From Rhabditoides inermis (lineage: Eukaryota > Nematoda > Chromadorea > Rhabditida > Rhabditidae): a DNA stretch of 64,000 bases. Made by a program: the position numbers and the translations under genes. Below, one piece after another: positions 41,045-51,265 of this stretch. Below the pieces are notes generated by a model. That model searched no databases, was not told the DNA's origin, and saw only the letters and a program-made list of their open reading frames with translations. Where the stretch lies: positions 1-64,000 of the forward strand of contig CAWZYM010000274.1 of the NCBI GenBank assembly GCA_963966185.1. Direction: 5' to 3'. Position 1 is the stretch's first letter; each line of letters starts with the position of its first letter.

Positions 41045-41546
41045 CTCTAAAATGGGTAGCAATTTTATTAGGGACCCCAACAAACATTTGTGCGCTCCGG
41101 GCGAAATCCCGTCATCGTTATCAACATATCAATACTGGACAAACTATGCAATCTAATTAGTCTAGAAAGTTCCGGACGAGTTTTTTTGATTGCAACCATA
41201 CTTAAATCAAAGCAAAGTATTCGCGGTATTAACATGAAATATCGATTAGTCTACGTTATGACGTCATTATTCCCGTTGATTGGGGCACCCTCTCTGTCGC
41301 ATTGACCCATTGAAAGCGCGCGCTCCGGTGCGGGCGCTTGGCGCGGAATGGCGACGCGTGCATCAAGTAAGCATACAACATCTATATATATAGGCCATCC
41401 CCCCGCTTCATCGTACGACAGCTCCCTTTCAGAATATTTCCCAGACACCTTTCGATGGCATTATCACCGGTTCAAGTTCATTCGGCAGCAGTGGATTTTC
41501 GCTTGGCGGTCTCATTGCGCGTTCTTCGCAGCGCAAGCGCATGTAA
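36941..41546 (+). CDS. 3' exons of an unrecognised gene, with other genes inside its introns
   Basis: Three phase-0 exons are chained on the plus strand: 36941-37024 (after TTTGCAG, before GTAAAC), 40918-40989 (after TTGGCAG, before GTTCTC) and 41433-41546 (after CTTTCAG, ending in TAA). They encode EVSYTPHSSVVASTEHQVF then VKHVFCFLK; HLFEFTQTRFSAGQCNGAAK; and ISQTPFDGIITGSSSFGSSG ending ARSSQRKRM. The exons are GC3-rich like real coding sequence here, and all phases agree, but I see no upstream exons or start and do not recognise the family. A Gly/Ser-rich tail and a basic carboxy end are the only visible features. The chain is inference: the exons could belong to separate remnants. A minus-strand Srh gene, a LINE fragment and an AT microsatellite fall inside the 3.9 kb intron. 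Confidence 0.4.
37814..37880 (+). repeat. tRNA-like SINE segment
   Basis: A box GGTGGTGCAGTGGCAAA and B box GAGATCGATCTCG are spaced about 40 nt apart, followed by a T-rich tail. The TTTTTGAT and TTTTTGATTTTG motifs flank it on both sides, a possible target duplication. Confidence 0.45.
37936..38012. repeat. (AT)n microsatellite at a LINE 3' end
   Basis: About 77 bp of perfect AT lies directly downstream of the LINE fragment on its sense (minus) strand, as expected for a simple-repeat tail or target. Confidence 0.95.
38013..38424 (-). mobile_element. 5'-truncated non-LTR retrotransposon (LINE) 3' end
   Basis: The minus-strand frame from about 38424 to the stop at 38076 encodes the typical tail of a LINE reverse transcriptase polyprotein. 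It has CKEIRRQTGLQDV, then NKWRFAHRLMLCNDDRWARR, GRPHLQW, a later KKWKNVAADTDATRW, and the end RRYSLNN. The 3' UTR is short and ends GATACCGGATAAATGATG, then AT repeats. The endonuclease and polymerase core are absent, so the copy is dead on arrival. The pattern suggests an RTE- or CR1-like clade, but that is not certain. Confidence 0.8.
39059..40666 (-). CDS. Srh-like chemoreceptor GPCR, inside an intron of the plus-strand exon chain
   Basis: A seven-transmembrane chemoreceptor. Exon 1 at 40666 reads MNLSDLVFDFSYPTKQILCY and then FYAILTHSPSSFGLTKYLVL with MQ, the Srh first-helix pattern. The next exon, LTIFLPLFCFVGHGPIIHSS, joins across a 46-nt intron to IIFLALFEFEIVFHGQMVFD then RHQKILGQTPSRLK. 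Then come TVQTVVLFVYLYIFYLLGTL, an extracellular exon with SPYFVPTNAFLLVQCAH, the class motif KSHMSAKTLAMHKMFLNTIY then IQ, VFYMIPVYVIFSTKLFG, VQFYVVVSIGLYCPVNSVTL, and the last exon SYRMWLRGLVIAAWGLLTCR with TAG at 39059. A (CT)n tract sits in one intron. It appears intact, but the junctions around 39840 and 39470 are less certain than the others. Confidence 0.7.
39692..39753. repeat. (CT)n microsatellite in Srh-like GPCR intron
   Basis: A CT run of about 60 bp between two receptor exons; purine on the sense strand. Confidence 0.9.
40991..41047. repeat. (CT)n microsatellite
   Basis: A CT run immediately follows the AAG|GTTCTC donor of the orphan exon at 40918-40989. Confidence 0.9.
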
Positions 41547-42360
41547 ATGACTTCATTAGAATGGTAAATTAGATGCGAATGCGCCAAAAAAAGCGGTCGG
41601 TTTCGGAAATAACTCCGTTTGGAAAAGGTCAACTGGTTCGCCCTTTTCACAGTAGATTTCCAGTAAGAATCCCGACATACCCTTGTTTTCCGATTTTTGA
41701 TAACTGTAAAACTAAATTGTATATCAATCGATAACGTCTAAAACAGCGTATTCCAGTAGTGGAAAACATTTTTAGAAATAACTTCCTTCGGGGTTGGGCT
41801 AGAAGGCTGAATTTTGGATATGTTGTGTACAAGACATATCCCAAGAATCGCTTGTTTTCCGATTTTTGCTCATTGTACAGTAATACAGAACAAAAACCGA
41901 GAAATTTCGTTGATATCGCATCAATTTCTCGTCATTTCCTCATAGTCTGGTTCGACCGGCAATAATGCCGTACGATGAAAATGGGGGATGGCGTGCGCGG
42001 TGTGGGTGGGCTGGTCAATTCGACCGCCTACTCAACCAGCCGTGCCCGTCTGCTCCCGCCCTGCCACATACCGCCCGTCCTGATTACAACTGCGTCGCTG
42101 ATTCGCTGAAATACCCGCTCACTAACCCCGCCCCCGCGCGCTTATTGGTTCGTGTTGCAGAATGTGTGCGGGAGAGCGCGATAATGTGCACACTGTTTGT
42201 GATTTGCGTAGTCGTTCACGCGCGTTGTATTGTTGTTGTTGTTTTTGTTATTGTTGTTGTTTGTTCTATCTGTTAATTTACTTTTGAAAAAATACTGATC
42301 GTTACTGTGAAACTATCAGTACATTAACATTAATACATGATATACATTGATACATACATT
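41547..42360. other. non-coding stretch with repeated CTTGTTTTCCGATTTTTG
   Basis: CTTGTTTTCCGATTTTTG occurs at about 41683 and 41850 within a diverged internal duplication: AATAACTCCGTTTGG/AATAACTTCCTTCGG and CATACCC/CATATCCC pair up the same way. It looks like an old tandemly arranged repeat. No gene is seen. Confidence 0.5.
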
Positions 42361-42717
42361 AAAGGAACAGTGGCGACTTATTTTCGACTCGGAGTATTAT
42401 TCAATAATCATATTAACCTAACGCATTTGCAGTTTTTGCGGAAGAACGACAATTCTGCGTTTTTTCGATTCTGCAACTGCCAAGAATGCAGCTCAAAATT
42501 TGAATTTCCCGCCAACACTTCACTTCAAAAATTTGGGTCGGAATCATAACCGCAAACGAACAACGGATTGTCACTTGCTTCATGGCTCAGTGCATGTGCG
42601 CTGCGTTGTGACCCTAATCTTCGCTGGTTCGGTTCCTGTCACTTCCAAATATTTTGTTCGTGTTAAAATGAGGAGTTGTGGCAGGTCGTGGCAGAAATAA
42701 GTCGCCACTGTGCCTTT
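42361..42717. mobile_element. TTAA-flanked MITE with tRNA-like core, copy A
   Basis: Inverted ends AAAGGAACAGTGGCGACTTA and TAAGTCGCCACTGTGCCTTT, flanked so that TTAA can be read at each side. An internal tRNA-like segment (about 42583-42655) has A box TGGCTCAGTGC and B box GGTTCGGTTCC. There is no open frame of note. Confidence 0.85.
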
Positions 42718-43159
42718 AACATTTGAAAAAAAGAATTTCTTCGAAATTCAACAAAAGGAAGTTCATTCTCTTTTGAAAAGTACAAGCGTAAAGTAGCTCT
42801 GTTTGGGTTTATCTCAATTCAACAAAAGCACATGCATAAAACTATTACTTTTACACAAGACTACACAAACCTGCTCTCTCAAAACGATCACAAATACATT
42901 GACAATCAAATGCCAAAATGAATATACTATTGCACACACACACACACACACACATTCACACACAATTATATCAACCCGTTTATCAAATGAGTCATCTATC
43001 AAAAAGCTCTTGTATTTGTTTACTTTCAAAAATAATAAAAACATCATTGTAAACAAAACGATTGTTCTGTAGCTGTTTATTAATTCTCACATTGCTTTCA
43101 TAAAAAAACAAGAAAGTATATTATATAGCCCCTATTAATCGCCTTTTCTACTAAAATGT

Positions 43160-43940
43160 CCTATGGTGTCCGTCATTCCAGAGTCATAACTAGCTTCAAA
43201 CTCAACCGATTCCCATGAAACTTGGTAAAAAGTTGTGTTCTCTTCCAAGGACGACGACAAAATTCAGGCACCTCTCAACTCCTCCTCTACGTCCATATTT
43301 GGTCAAAAAACCACCAAAAATGGTCACTTTTGCACTTTTTCTTGTGTGTCCGCGGGCATAACTCCGTTTCTACCGAACCGATTTGCGTCAAACTTTGCGA
43401 AAAGTTTACATAGTACTTCAGGATGCAGTCCACTTTGTGATTACTCTCCAATTACACTCATTGCCTATATTTGGTAGAAAAACCTCAAAATTCGCCGATT
43501 TTGGTGCTGTCCGCTGCAAAAGCTTCTCACCTAAGAAACAGTTTCGCTTCTTGTTCTGTAATTACTTTCAACAATTAGTTCTGTCACTAACCTGCAAGTT
43601 TCATCATCATTGGTTACGGTGTAAGGAAAATATAGCCAAATTAGCAAGAGCCGCGCGCGCGCTCTCGCCTCACTTTTGCGATTTTTAGTATTTCCGCGGT
43701 CATAACTCGATTCATACAAAACCAATTTGCAAGAAACTTGACTGATAGTTGAGTTTACGTCTTGTGATGCAGTCCATTCTGTGACAGTTCTCAATTTTGC
43801 TTTCATTACCTCTCTTTTTGGTCAAAATACTACCAAAAATGGTCACTTTTTCACTTTTTCATGTGTGTCCGCAAGATTATCTCCGTTTCTACTGAATCGA
43901 TTCGCGTGAAACTTTGCAGAAAGACATCTCTGTTTTATTT
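43160..43940. repeat. diverged tandem satellite-like repeat inside the 2.4 kb element
   Basis: The motif GTCCGCGGGCATAACTCCGT, TTCTACCGAACCGATTTGCG and then AAACTTTG occurs in variants near 43165, 43348, 43690 and 43868. AAAATGGTCACTTTT(G/T)CACTT precedes two of them. Spacing is about 170-340 bp. Confidence 0.65.
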
Positions 43941-44200
43941 TCCGTAATTACGTTCAAAAACAGCTTTTTTTCCCGTACCTTTTTTCCGTAAAATTCAACC
44001 TGAGTGGTTACAATGTGAGAAAGATATAGCCAATTTATCAAAAGGTGCACGCGCGAGAGGAGACCTGAGAGAAAGAGGAAGAGGAAGAGAGGGAAAAAGA
44101 AAAAGAGATAGATAAAAAAGAGAAAGAAAGAGAGAAAGAGATTAGTGAGGGGAAGATGTTGCAGAAGCAGAAAAGCAGAACTGTCTGTTTTCGTAGCATG

Positions 44201-44557
44201 AAAGGAACAGTGGCGACTTATTTGACACGGAGTATTTTTTTAAAACCATGTTAACCTAACACATTTGCATTTTTTTTTCTTCGAAAGAACGACGATTCTG
44301 CGTTACTTTCGAATCTGACACTGCCAAGGATTCAGATGAAAATTTGAATTTCCCGCCAACGCTTCAATACTGCAAATTGGGGTCGGAGACATAAGCGCAA
44401 TTGAACAACGCTTAGTCAATAGCTTCATGGCTCAGAGCATGTGCGCTGCATTGTGGCCCCCGATCTTCGCCGGTTCGATCCCACGGCCAAATGTTTTGCT
44501 CGTGTGAAAATGATGAGTTGTGGCAGGTTGTGACAGAAATAAGTCGCCACTGTGTCT
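44201..44557. mobile_element. TTAA-flanked MITE with tRNA-like core, copy B (nested)
   Basis: The left end AAAGGAACAGTGGCGACTTA is at 44201 and the right end TAAGTCGCCACTGTGTCTTT precedes AACA. The core keeps TGGCTCAGAGC and GGTTCGATCCC. It is nested within the 2.4 kb element, so it inserted after that element. Confidence 0.85.
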
Positions 44558-45571
44558 TTAACACTGGAAGAAAAACGAAAAAAAATAAAGAGAAAGCAGG
44601 GAGATAAAGAGAGGAAGGAGAGAGCGAGAAGAGAGGGGAGAAAGAGGGAGAGATAGAAGGAGGAGGGCTAATATCAGAGCGATGCTGACTTGTGCCTGAG
44701 CGCATTTAGTTTTTGGGAGCATAGAAAAGTACAGTTCAGAAAAAAGAAATATATCATTTTTTTTTCATAGACATTGATAGGTGAAGCGCGCGGCAGCTTA
44801 CTATAGGACTTGCAAACCAGTTATTATTGTTATTATTATTATTACCCCGCTCCTAGACAACATACTTATCAGTGCAATCAATACATCAATCGACTAATCT
44901 TCTTTACGTTAATAATTCGTTTCACTCGTCAAAATGTTATGAATTTGTGGATAAACAGTAGTATTGAACATAACCAAAAACTTGTATGAATTTCTATTCT
45001 TCTAATTTTCATGTTCTAGCGCGGAGGCGCGCGACAGCGCGCCGGAGCGCTAGTAAATTATCGATAAAGTTTACGTTTCTACATATCGTTTGAGAGAGCA
45101 GGTTTGTGTTTATAGTTTAGTGTAGAAACAATAGTTTTATGCTTGTGCTTTTGTTGAATTGAGATAAACCCAAACAGAGCTACTTTACGCTTGTACTTTT
45201 CAAAAGAGAATGTATATGTCATTCTGTGAGTAAGTGTTCACAGTTGTTTATATTACCTGATTTTATGTGATGCGTTAGAACTAATGTCAGCCTATTCAAT
45301 GAACTAACTTCTTTACATAGACCTCAAGGTTAAAATTACCTTCTATGTGTTGTATTCCTAATAAAATTTTGATTCGCGAACTTCAAGTAGTGTAAGTGCA
45401 ACACGTATTTGTCATAATGCAAGTGTATTTGCAGGTGTCTTACACATTTGTAATGCATTAGAAACATTGTCAGCTTGCTTATTGCTTTTGAGTAACTTCC
45501 ATTCTTCGTATCAAACATACTTCCCAAACAGGAATCAGTTTTTGTTCTCAGGTTATAAAAAATGATCTGTC

Positions 45572-45856
45572 TTTAAAGGGAGTGTACCCTCTAGTTTTCT
45601 GAGTTGAGTTAGCATCAGAATGTGGAAATACATCAAAAATGATACACTTTTGTCTATTGAACCATATGCCGCAAATGGCGGGAAGTTGGAGAAACCATCA
45701 TCGACAGTGCAGGTTTGTGCACATTTCTGCACACTTTTCTCTAGAAAGAGCGTATTTGAGCGCATGACTTTAATATGAGAAAAACGTTATTTATGGCATA
45801 CTTTAACATTCTGATGCTAACTTAACTTCGGAAAACAGAGGGTACGCTCCCTTAAA
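45572..45856. mobile_element. MITE with about 50-bp inverted ends
   Basis: The left end TTTAAAGGGAGTGTACCCTC, TAGTTTTCTGAGTTGAGTTA and then GCATCAGAATGT is mirrored by ACATTCTGATGCTAACTTAA, CTTCGGAAAACAGAGGGTAC and then GCTCCCTTAAA. The 285 bp contain no gene. A related GAGGGTACACTACCTTTTA fragment lies near 46407. Confidence 0.85.
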
Positions 45857-46769
45857 CTTGTGGCATGATAAATCATCTGTCATTTTTTCAAGTAGCATGA
45901 CACACATGAATCAAACACAAAATTGTTCATTTTGTTGTGCATCACATTAAACTACGGGTGAAAAAATACATGTAAAAAAAGTTTAAAAAAAATAAAGAAG
46001 AATCTGTTTAGGGTTTAACAAAAAGTTTATCAAAAAAAACGTCAAAAAAACGTCAACAGTATTCAATTCGGTGGTTTCCAGGTTGCCTGAAAACAATATT
46101 ATGTGAAGGTAGTATTGTAACTAGTTGCAACGTTCAATCAGAGCTGTAATGGTGAAAAACTGGGCGATAGATTGAGAAAAAACCCTATTATTATAAGACA
46201 GTTTGAAACAAAATATACTCACATTACACAGACTAGTTTTCGTAAACCTGAAAACACATTTGAAGGAACAGGAGCGTTTAGCAGATACCCCCACTCGCAA
46301 GTTCATCATTTCATATTCAGCAAAACATGTTGTCTTTGGCAGAATCCCAACCCGCGTAGTAACGCTTCAGAAACGTAAACACAATCACTGCGCCACCCAG
46401 ATTCAGAGGGTACACTACCTTTTAATTACCTCCAAATGCGTCTCTATACCTTTAACGCAAAAATTCAACAAAAAAAATTCAAGTTAATTCTACCGTCAAC
46501 ATAATGTATTTCAAATGAAATTGGTTACCGTGTTTTGTGTTGATGTTACAAACTACGTTTAATGAAAGTACATCACGTATTTGTCATTATGTGAGTGAGT
46601 ATTGACAGCATTTTTTTTATGGTACTGTGTGTAATGCATTTAAGGTAATAGATCAGCCTATTTATTGCGCCCGCGGCACTCACATTGTTTCATTCTTACT
46701 TCTCATACTGAAGTTAGTTGTTGATTTGAACGGTTGTTTCTCCAGGTTACTCTACAACAACATATTGCC
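45857..46769. other. upstream region of Srsx copy 2 with dispersed repeat pieces
   Basis: A motif set (CACGTATTTGTCAT(T/A)ATG, then a few dozen bases, then TAATGCATT and GTCAGC) occurs at 45405-45475 and 46568-46655, and in a variant upstream of the orphan exon region near 37225-37320. It is a diverged dispersed repeat. No exon is supported. Confidence 0.45.
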
Positions 46770-47993
46770 ATGTTTAACTATCATTCATTTTTCAACTTGT
46801 CCAATACAGCTCTCAATACTATCAAATGGTTCACATTGAGTTTTGCTGTCTTTGGTAGTTTCGGAAACAGTTGCATTGTTGTTGCAACTTGGAGGTTTAA
46901 GTCATTACAAAACAAATGCGGTAAGCGTCTATTACTAACGACAAAGCAGAAACCACGTGTTCGAATTCAGGAATCCTAATTGCTGTATTGGCTTTCTCGG
47001 ATCTGGTTTGTTTGTTGTTCGAATTACAGTCGTGGGCTCGAATGAGTTTTGGGTGGACTAAAACAAGATTGGTAAGACGCTGCGTTTGAAAAATGTTTTT
47101 AAAAAGTCTTGACATCAGGACTTTTGCTTCTATTTCAACTCGGGCTATGTATTTCTTGTAAACTTTGACACTTACGCAATATTGATGATTTCGTTCGATC
47201 GACACTTTGCTATTGCAACGCCAATCAAGTAGTTTTCTGTGACAGAATCATCATCAATTGTCATTTTAGGTACCAAATCTGGAACAAAACGACATACTGC
47301 ATGTACATGTGCGTGCCTGGTGTATTACTTGGACTTTTCTACGTGGTTCGCATTAGTTTCAGTCGTGAATAAACTTTACAGTTGTTGCAGGCATTTGCAT
47401 ATTTTCATATCAGCAACAAAACAATCGACCCTTGCATTCTTCCGACTGCATTGACTGAAGAAATGCTTCCCTATTGGAGCAAAACAAGCATGTTTCTCTG
47501 TGCAATCATCGTTTTAATTAACATCGTAACATACATTCGTCTGTTTTTGTGCTCTCCCATGTCGTCTACTGATCAAGCAAGTCTCAATGTACAGAAGCGT
47601 ATTCTGAACACTATAATCATACAGGTGTAATTAACTATTTTTGATGAAATAACAAAACAGTTGCAGGTCATTGTTTTCGTTTTTTCTGCCTCGTTTTCAG
47701 CTGTCATCATGGTTACTCTCGAGTATGTGCATGCTAGCGAAACAGTGATCATTGACGCATCTGCTTATGCTGTCATTCCAGGTAAAATCATACTTATGAA
47801 AACTGAACACCCACAATAACATTCATAGTTGATTGGATGGAAAAATACAATTAAGAGACTATCTAAGACTAACTTTACAGGTCTCTTCTCGTATTCGCTG
47901 AACTTCTATGTGTACTACTGGAGAAGTCGCGATTACCGCGCGTGTTTCAAGCGACTCTTTTTTAAACGACCCGCTCGGAGAAATACGATTTGA
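46770..47993 (+). CDS. Srsx-type GPCR, copy 2
   Basis: Seven exons, in phase. The start at 46770 (MFNYHSFFNLSNTALNTIKW) is followed by the first helix FAVFGSFGNSCIVVATWRF, KSLQNKCG, and ILIAVLAFSDLVCLLFELQS (second helix). Then come DFCFYFNSGYVFLVNFDTYA and ISFDRHFAIATPIK, where the usual DRY is DRH. Further exons are YMCVPGVLLGLFYV, AFAYFHISNKTIDPCILPTA with EEMLPYWSKTSMFLCAI, NIVTYIRLFLCSPMSSTDQ, SASFSAVIMVTLEYVHASET, and finally FSYSLNFYVYYWRSRDYRAC ending RRNTI with TGA at 47991-47993. It is nearly identical in layout to the minus-strand copy at 34822-36025. Tyr to His in the DRY motif is the main functional oddity; the gene is otherwise intact. Confidence 0.88.
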
Positions 47994-48126
47994 AACATTC
48001 GTCGTGTGATAAACATGAAATTATAAGTGTAGTGGGAACATATAGTTACATAATCTATTCACGAGCGACGGGACCGCGTTCAAACTTACTTGAAAATTGA
48101 GATCGCGATGAGATGTGTAGAGAAAG

Positions 48127-48200
48127 CTCATTGTGTGCTACATTGTGTACGACTTCACCTGAGCACGAGGTCGCGGGTTCACACGCACTTTCTCTCTTCT
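48127..48200 (+). repeat. tRNA-like segment with a closable acceptor stem
   Basis: AGAGAAAG at the 5' side pairs perfectly with CTTTCTCT at the 3' side. Between them are an A-box-like AGCTCATTGTG and a B-box-like GCGGGTTCACACGC. The D and anticodon arms do not fold convincingly, so it is best read as a tRNA pseudogene or SINE head. Confidence 0.45.
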
Positions 48201-48519
48201 AACTCTTTATATTTGCGCAAAAAGCTAAGGCAAAGATGAAAAGTCTAACGATGACGGGAAACCATTCGCCAAGATCGAAAAGGGTCGTTTCGGTTTGTCG
48301 GAACTTATTCGCATGACTGTCATTGATCACCTCGAAACCGCTTATCACAATTCCGAACTGATAAGTCATGTTCACAAGCAATACTAACAATTTATTGCAC
48401 ACAACACTCGTTCTAAATCAAGTCGAAAGAAAACAGTAGGTGCAGATGCAATCATGTTTGATTATCGAGATAAACGTAACAAAACGACTAAAGATGAAGT
48501 ACTCATGCTGATGAGCGTT

Positions 48520-49959
48520 CTACACGGTTCTCACAGAGAACACTGCAATGGCTTCGTGTTGGCATGGCTGTTTGTTGAACAGGTCGTGTCGCACGTTGCG
48601 CAGACAGAGCAGCGACAGCGGCTGGCACACGAGAATCAGGTCAGAAACGAGTCGGAACTGAAAACAGCTATCAGTTAAAGAAACCCTCCGGGGAAAAAGT
48701 GAGCTGGGGCCGGGCTCGATGAGGTCTTTGAAGAAGCAGCTCCAGACTCACCCCATTCTGACTCCAGTGAAGAAGATGCGCGCTCCGCGTGAACATTGCG
48801 TAGGCCTGTGTGATGGTTGACTGTTTGTCGTGACTCACAGGTTACACACCTCACACAAGTTTTGTCGAGTCACATTGTGATGAACACTCTCAGCTCACCT
48901 TGGCCGCCTGTACGCAGCCCATCAGAAACGAGCAGCCATTCATGGCCAGCGATATGGCAAGCAAGTACACGCTCTGTGACCACATCGTAGATGAGCAGAC
49001 AGTGGTGCGCTCACCAGCCCGCTGTTCGCGTCGTCTTCGTCGCGCGCTGCCGCGAGAATGTCGTTCAGCTCTGCGGACAGACTGCAGCTCAGCGGCACAC
49101 ACACGAGACACACTGAGATGCAGACGAGCGCGTAGACGGCACAGTTGAGCTGCAGAGAAATGCATCGATAATGAATTGGTATTGATGCTACCATTGTCAG
49201 TTGCGCGTCGAGCTCCACGAACATGTGGGTGCCGCCAACTCGTAAGCGAACACTTCCGTATTGACAATGTGAACCTGTTCAAGCGATTCATGAAAAATAA
49301 TGTGTTTTTAGACGGTTTGACAACGCAACGTGAAACACTCGTTTCTATAATTGAACGAAAGTCGGAGTGCGTGAAATGGTGTTCAACACTGATGAGCGAA
49401 TGCCTTTCCTGGATTGTCAAACACTTCTAACAATGTAACTCGTTGATGAAACAACTAGACTAGAAGTGAGCTTTTTTATGTGTGCGAAAAAACAAATCTA
49501 AAATACCTGCGGTAGAACAGAGCAGGCGACTTGCATACCCGCGTACAAGTGGATGCTGCGCGCGCACCACATCCTTTCGTAAGTCACGGGGTGTTTGACG
49601 GCCGCGTAGCGGTTGATGGTCGTCAGCAGAGTGCCGATCTGATTGCCGATCAACGCCACGCCCGACACGAACAAGCAGTTCGAGAAGAACACACTGTGCT
49701 CCTCTTCCCTGGCTGAGCCCACTGTTGTCAAGCAAATGTTTGCGAAATATCCGGTAATGTTGAATACACCTGTATGTTTTTATTGAGGACAGCGTTTTTT
49801 TTTCACACGTAGCATACCATTAACGATCCAGATGCAGTAAAACGCTAGGTGAAATCGGTTCCGTCGCAGGCAAACCAGAATGAAAATGACCAGATAGAGT
49901 AGGATTATAGGAACTTCGAGCAGTAAAAGCGCGAAGCTCATGATACTGATGATTTTCAT
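48520..49959 (-). CDS. Srg-type chemoreceptor GPCR
   Basis: A seven-transmembrane receptor resembling the Srg/Srv group. Exon 1 at 49959 reads MKIISIMSFALLLLEVPIIL then LYLVIFILVCLRRNRFHL. Exon 2 holds NITGYFANICLTTVGSA and the diagnostic third-helix end LLTTINRYAAVKHPVTYERM then W. An extracellular exon follows with GGTHMFVELDAQLTM, whose 5' border (about 49210-49265) is ambiguous because the apparent acceptors give different phases. Next come NCAVYALVCISVCLVCVPLS with an acidic loop AARDEDDANSGL, SVYLLAISLAMNGCSFLMGC then VQAAK, AYAMFTRS, and the last exon FRLVSDLILVCQPLSLLCLR then NVRHDLF, ending TAG at 48520. The carboxy exon is paralogous to the fragment at 57150-57326. It is probably functional, with one junction unproven. 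Confidence 0.7.
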
Positions 49960-50655
49960 AGCGGCAGTCGTCGTGAAAGTGATGGTTCATAGAATAGAAT
50001 TCACTTCTCATTACGGAGAACGTCAGATATTCAAGACCTTTTTTTCCAAGCGAATGCGCTCATTCGGAAACACAAAACTCAAGACTACAAAAAATGAATC
50101 TGGCACCGTGAAAAATCAGAAAGGTGAAAAAAAAGGAACTCAGAACTCAAATCCATGAAACCTTCGACTTCGTTTTTTCATTAACAGTCTAAACAAATAC
50201 CTCATTTTTGGGTCGTTTTATGATAGAAAAACTCTGAAACTCAAGGACTCTTCTTCAACGTACTTCGCCAAGTTTTATTTAGAAAAAAATGCCTGAATAT
50301 GTGGAAAGCCTAAAAATCACTACATAGTTTTCTTTTTGTCTTTTTGTCATATGTACTGTGTTTGTGCGCAAAAACATGCTCGAATCAAATTTGCATGAAA
50401 AGTTTGTCTGTTCAGTGGACCAACATTACTGCCGTACAATGAAACCGATTCTTTTTGTTTTCGACCTCGAACTTTAAGAACTGTCACTTTTCGCAAAACC
50501 TTCCCAAGCACAGTTTATTGACGCAATGTTTTTCCTGGTAACAAGACAAATGGACAAAAAAACACAACTTCGAACTAAACTCTCAGAGAGTACGCTAAAG
50601 AAGTTATACACGAACGAAAAAAAAAGTTTTACACGAGCAATAATTTTTTGACGTT
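49960..50655. other. intergenic, nothing recognised
   Basis: AT-rich spacer between the Srg gene and TTAA MITE copy C. No exon or repeat is supported. Confidence 0.5.
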
Positions 50656-51012
50656 AAAGGAACAGTGGCGACTTATTTTCGACTCGGAGTATTATTAAAA
50701 ATCATCTTAACCTAAGGCGTTTGCAGTTTTTGCGAAAGAACGACGATTCTGCGTTATTTTCGATTCTGCAACTGCCAAGAATGCAGCTCAAAATTTGAAT
50801 TTCCCGCCAACACTTCACTGCAAAAACTTGGGTCGGAGACATAACCGCAAATGAACAACGGACTGTCACTTGCTTCATGGCTCAGTGCATGTGCGCTGCG
50901 TTGTCACCCTAATCTTCGCGGGTTCGACTCCTGTCACTGCCAAATGTTTTGTTAGTGTGAAAATGAGGAGTTGTGGCAGGTCGTGGCAGAAATAAGTCGC
51001 CACTGTGCCTTT
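50656..51012. mobile_element. TTAA-flanked MITE with tRNA-like core, copy C
   Basis: AAAGGAACAGTGGCGACTTA to TAAGTCGCCACTGTGCCTTT, with TT before and AA after, so TTAA can be read on each side. The core has TGGCTCAGTGC and GGGTTCGACTCC, the best-preserved B box of the four copies. It is highly similar to copy A over its whole length. Confidence 0.88.
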
Positions 51013-51265
51013 AATAAGCCTTTGCCTTTTAGTTAACTGATAAAAACTGTGGTGTGGTCGCTCTGCCAACTGTGGCGTTTGTGTTTGTAGCCAGTTCTAC
51101 ATGCGTGACTAATTGTAGACGAGGTCGGCACTGAAACAAACTAATATAGTAAATGCCAACAATAATCAAAAAAGTCTCATTTCTTGTGATTGACGTAATC
51201 GAAATGACAGTTTGATTCTGTGAATGCTTGTCATGCGTCACAGATGAAAATCATTTCGATTTCAA

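Larger units (their letters stand above)
42764..45212. mobile_element. 2.4 kb non-autonomous element with about 130-bp terminal inverted repeats
   Basis: The left end (CATTCTCTTTTGAAAAGTAC, AAGCGTAAAGTAGCTCTG, TTTGGGTTTATCTCAATTCA then ACAAAAGCACATGCATAAAA) is repeated in inverse with few changes at about 45080-45212. Both ends then reach CAAACCTGCTCTCTCAAA. The interior holds a CA microsatellite (42937-42964), satellite-like repeats (43160-43940), GA-rich sequence and a nested TTAA MITE (44201-44557). No transposase was recognised. The TIR core TTCAACAAAAGC(A/G)CATGCA is shared with the family I elements at 28.2 and 61.2 kb. Confidence 0.85.

Noticed and set aside
48199..48420. Minus-strand frame with a hydrophobic end (VIVRLFIFALAFC), considered a GPCR exon
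   Set aside because: No convincing acceptor/donor pair in phase with the Srg gene, whose stop lies upstream of it on that strand; codon use is AT-rich.
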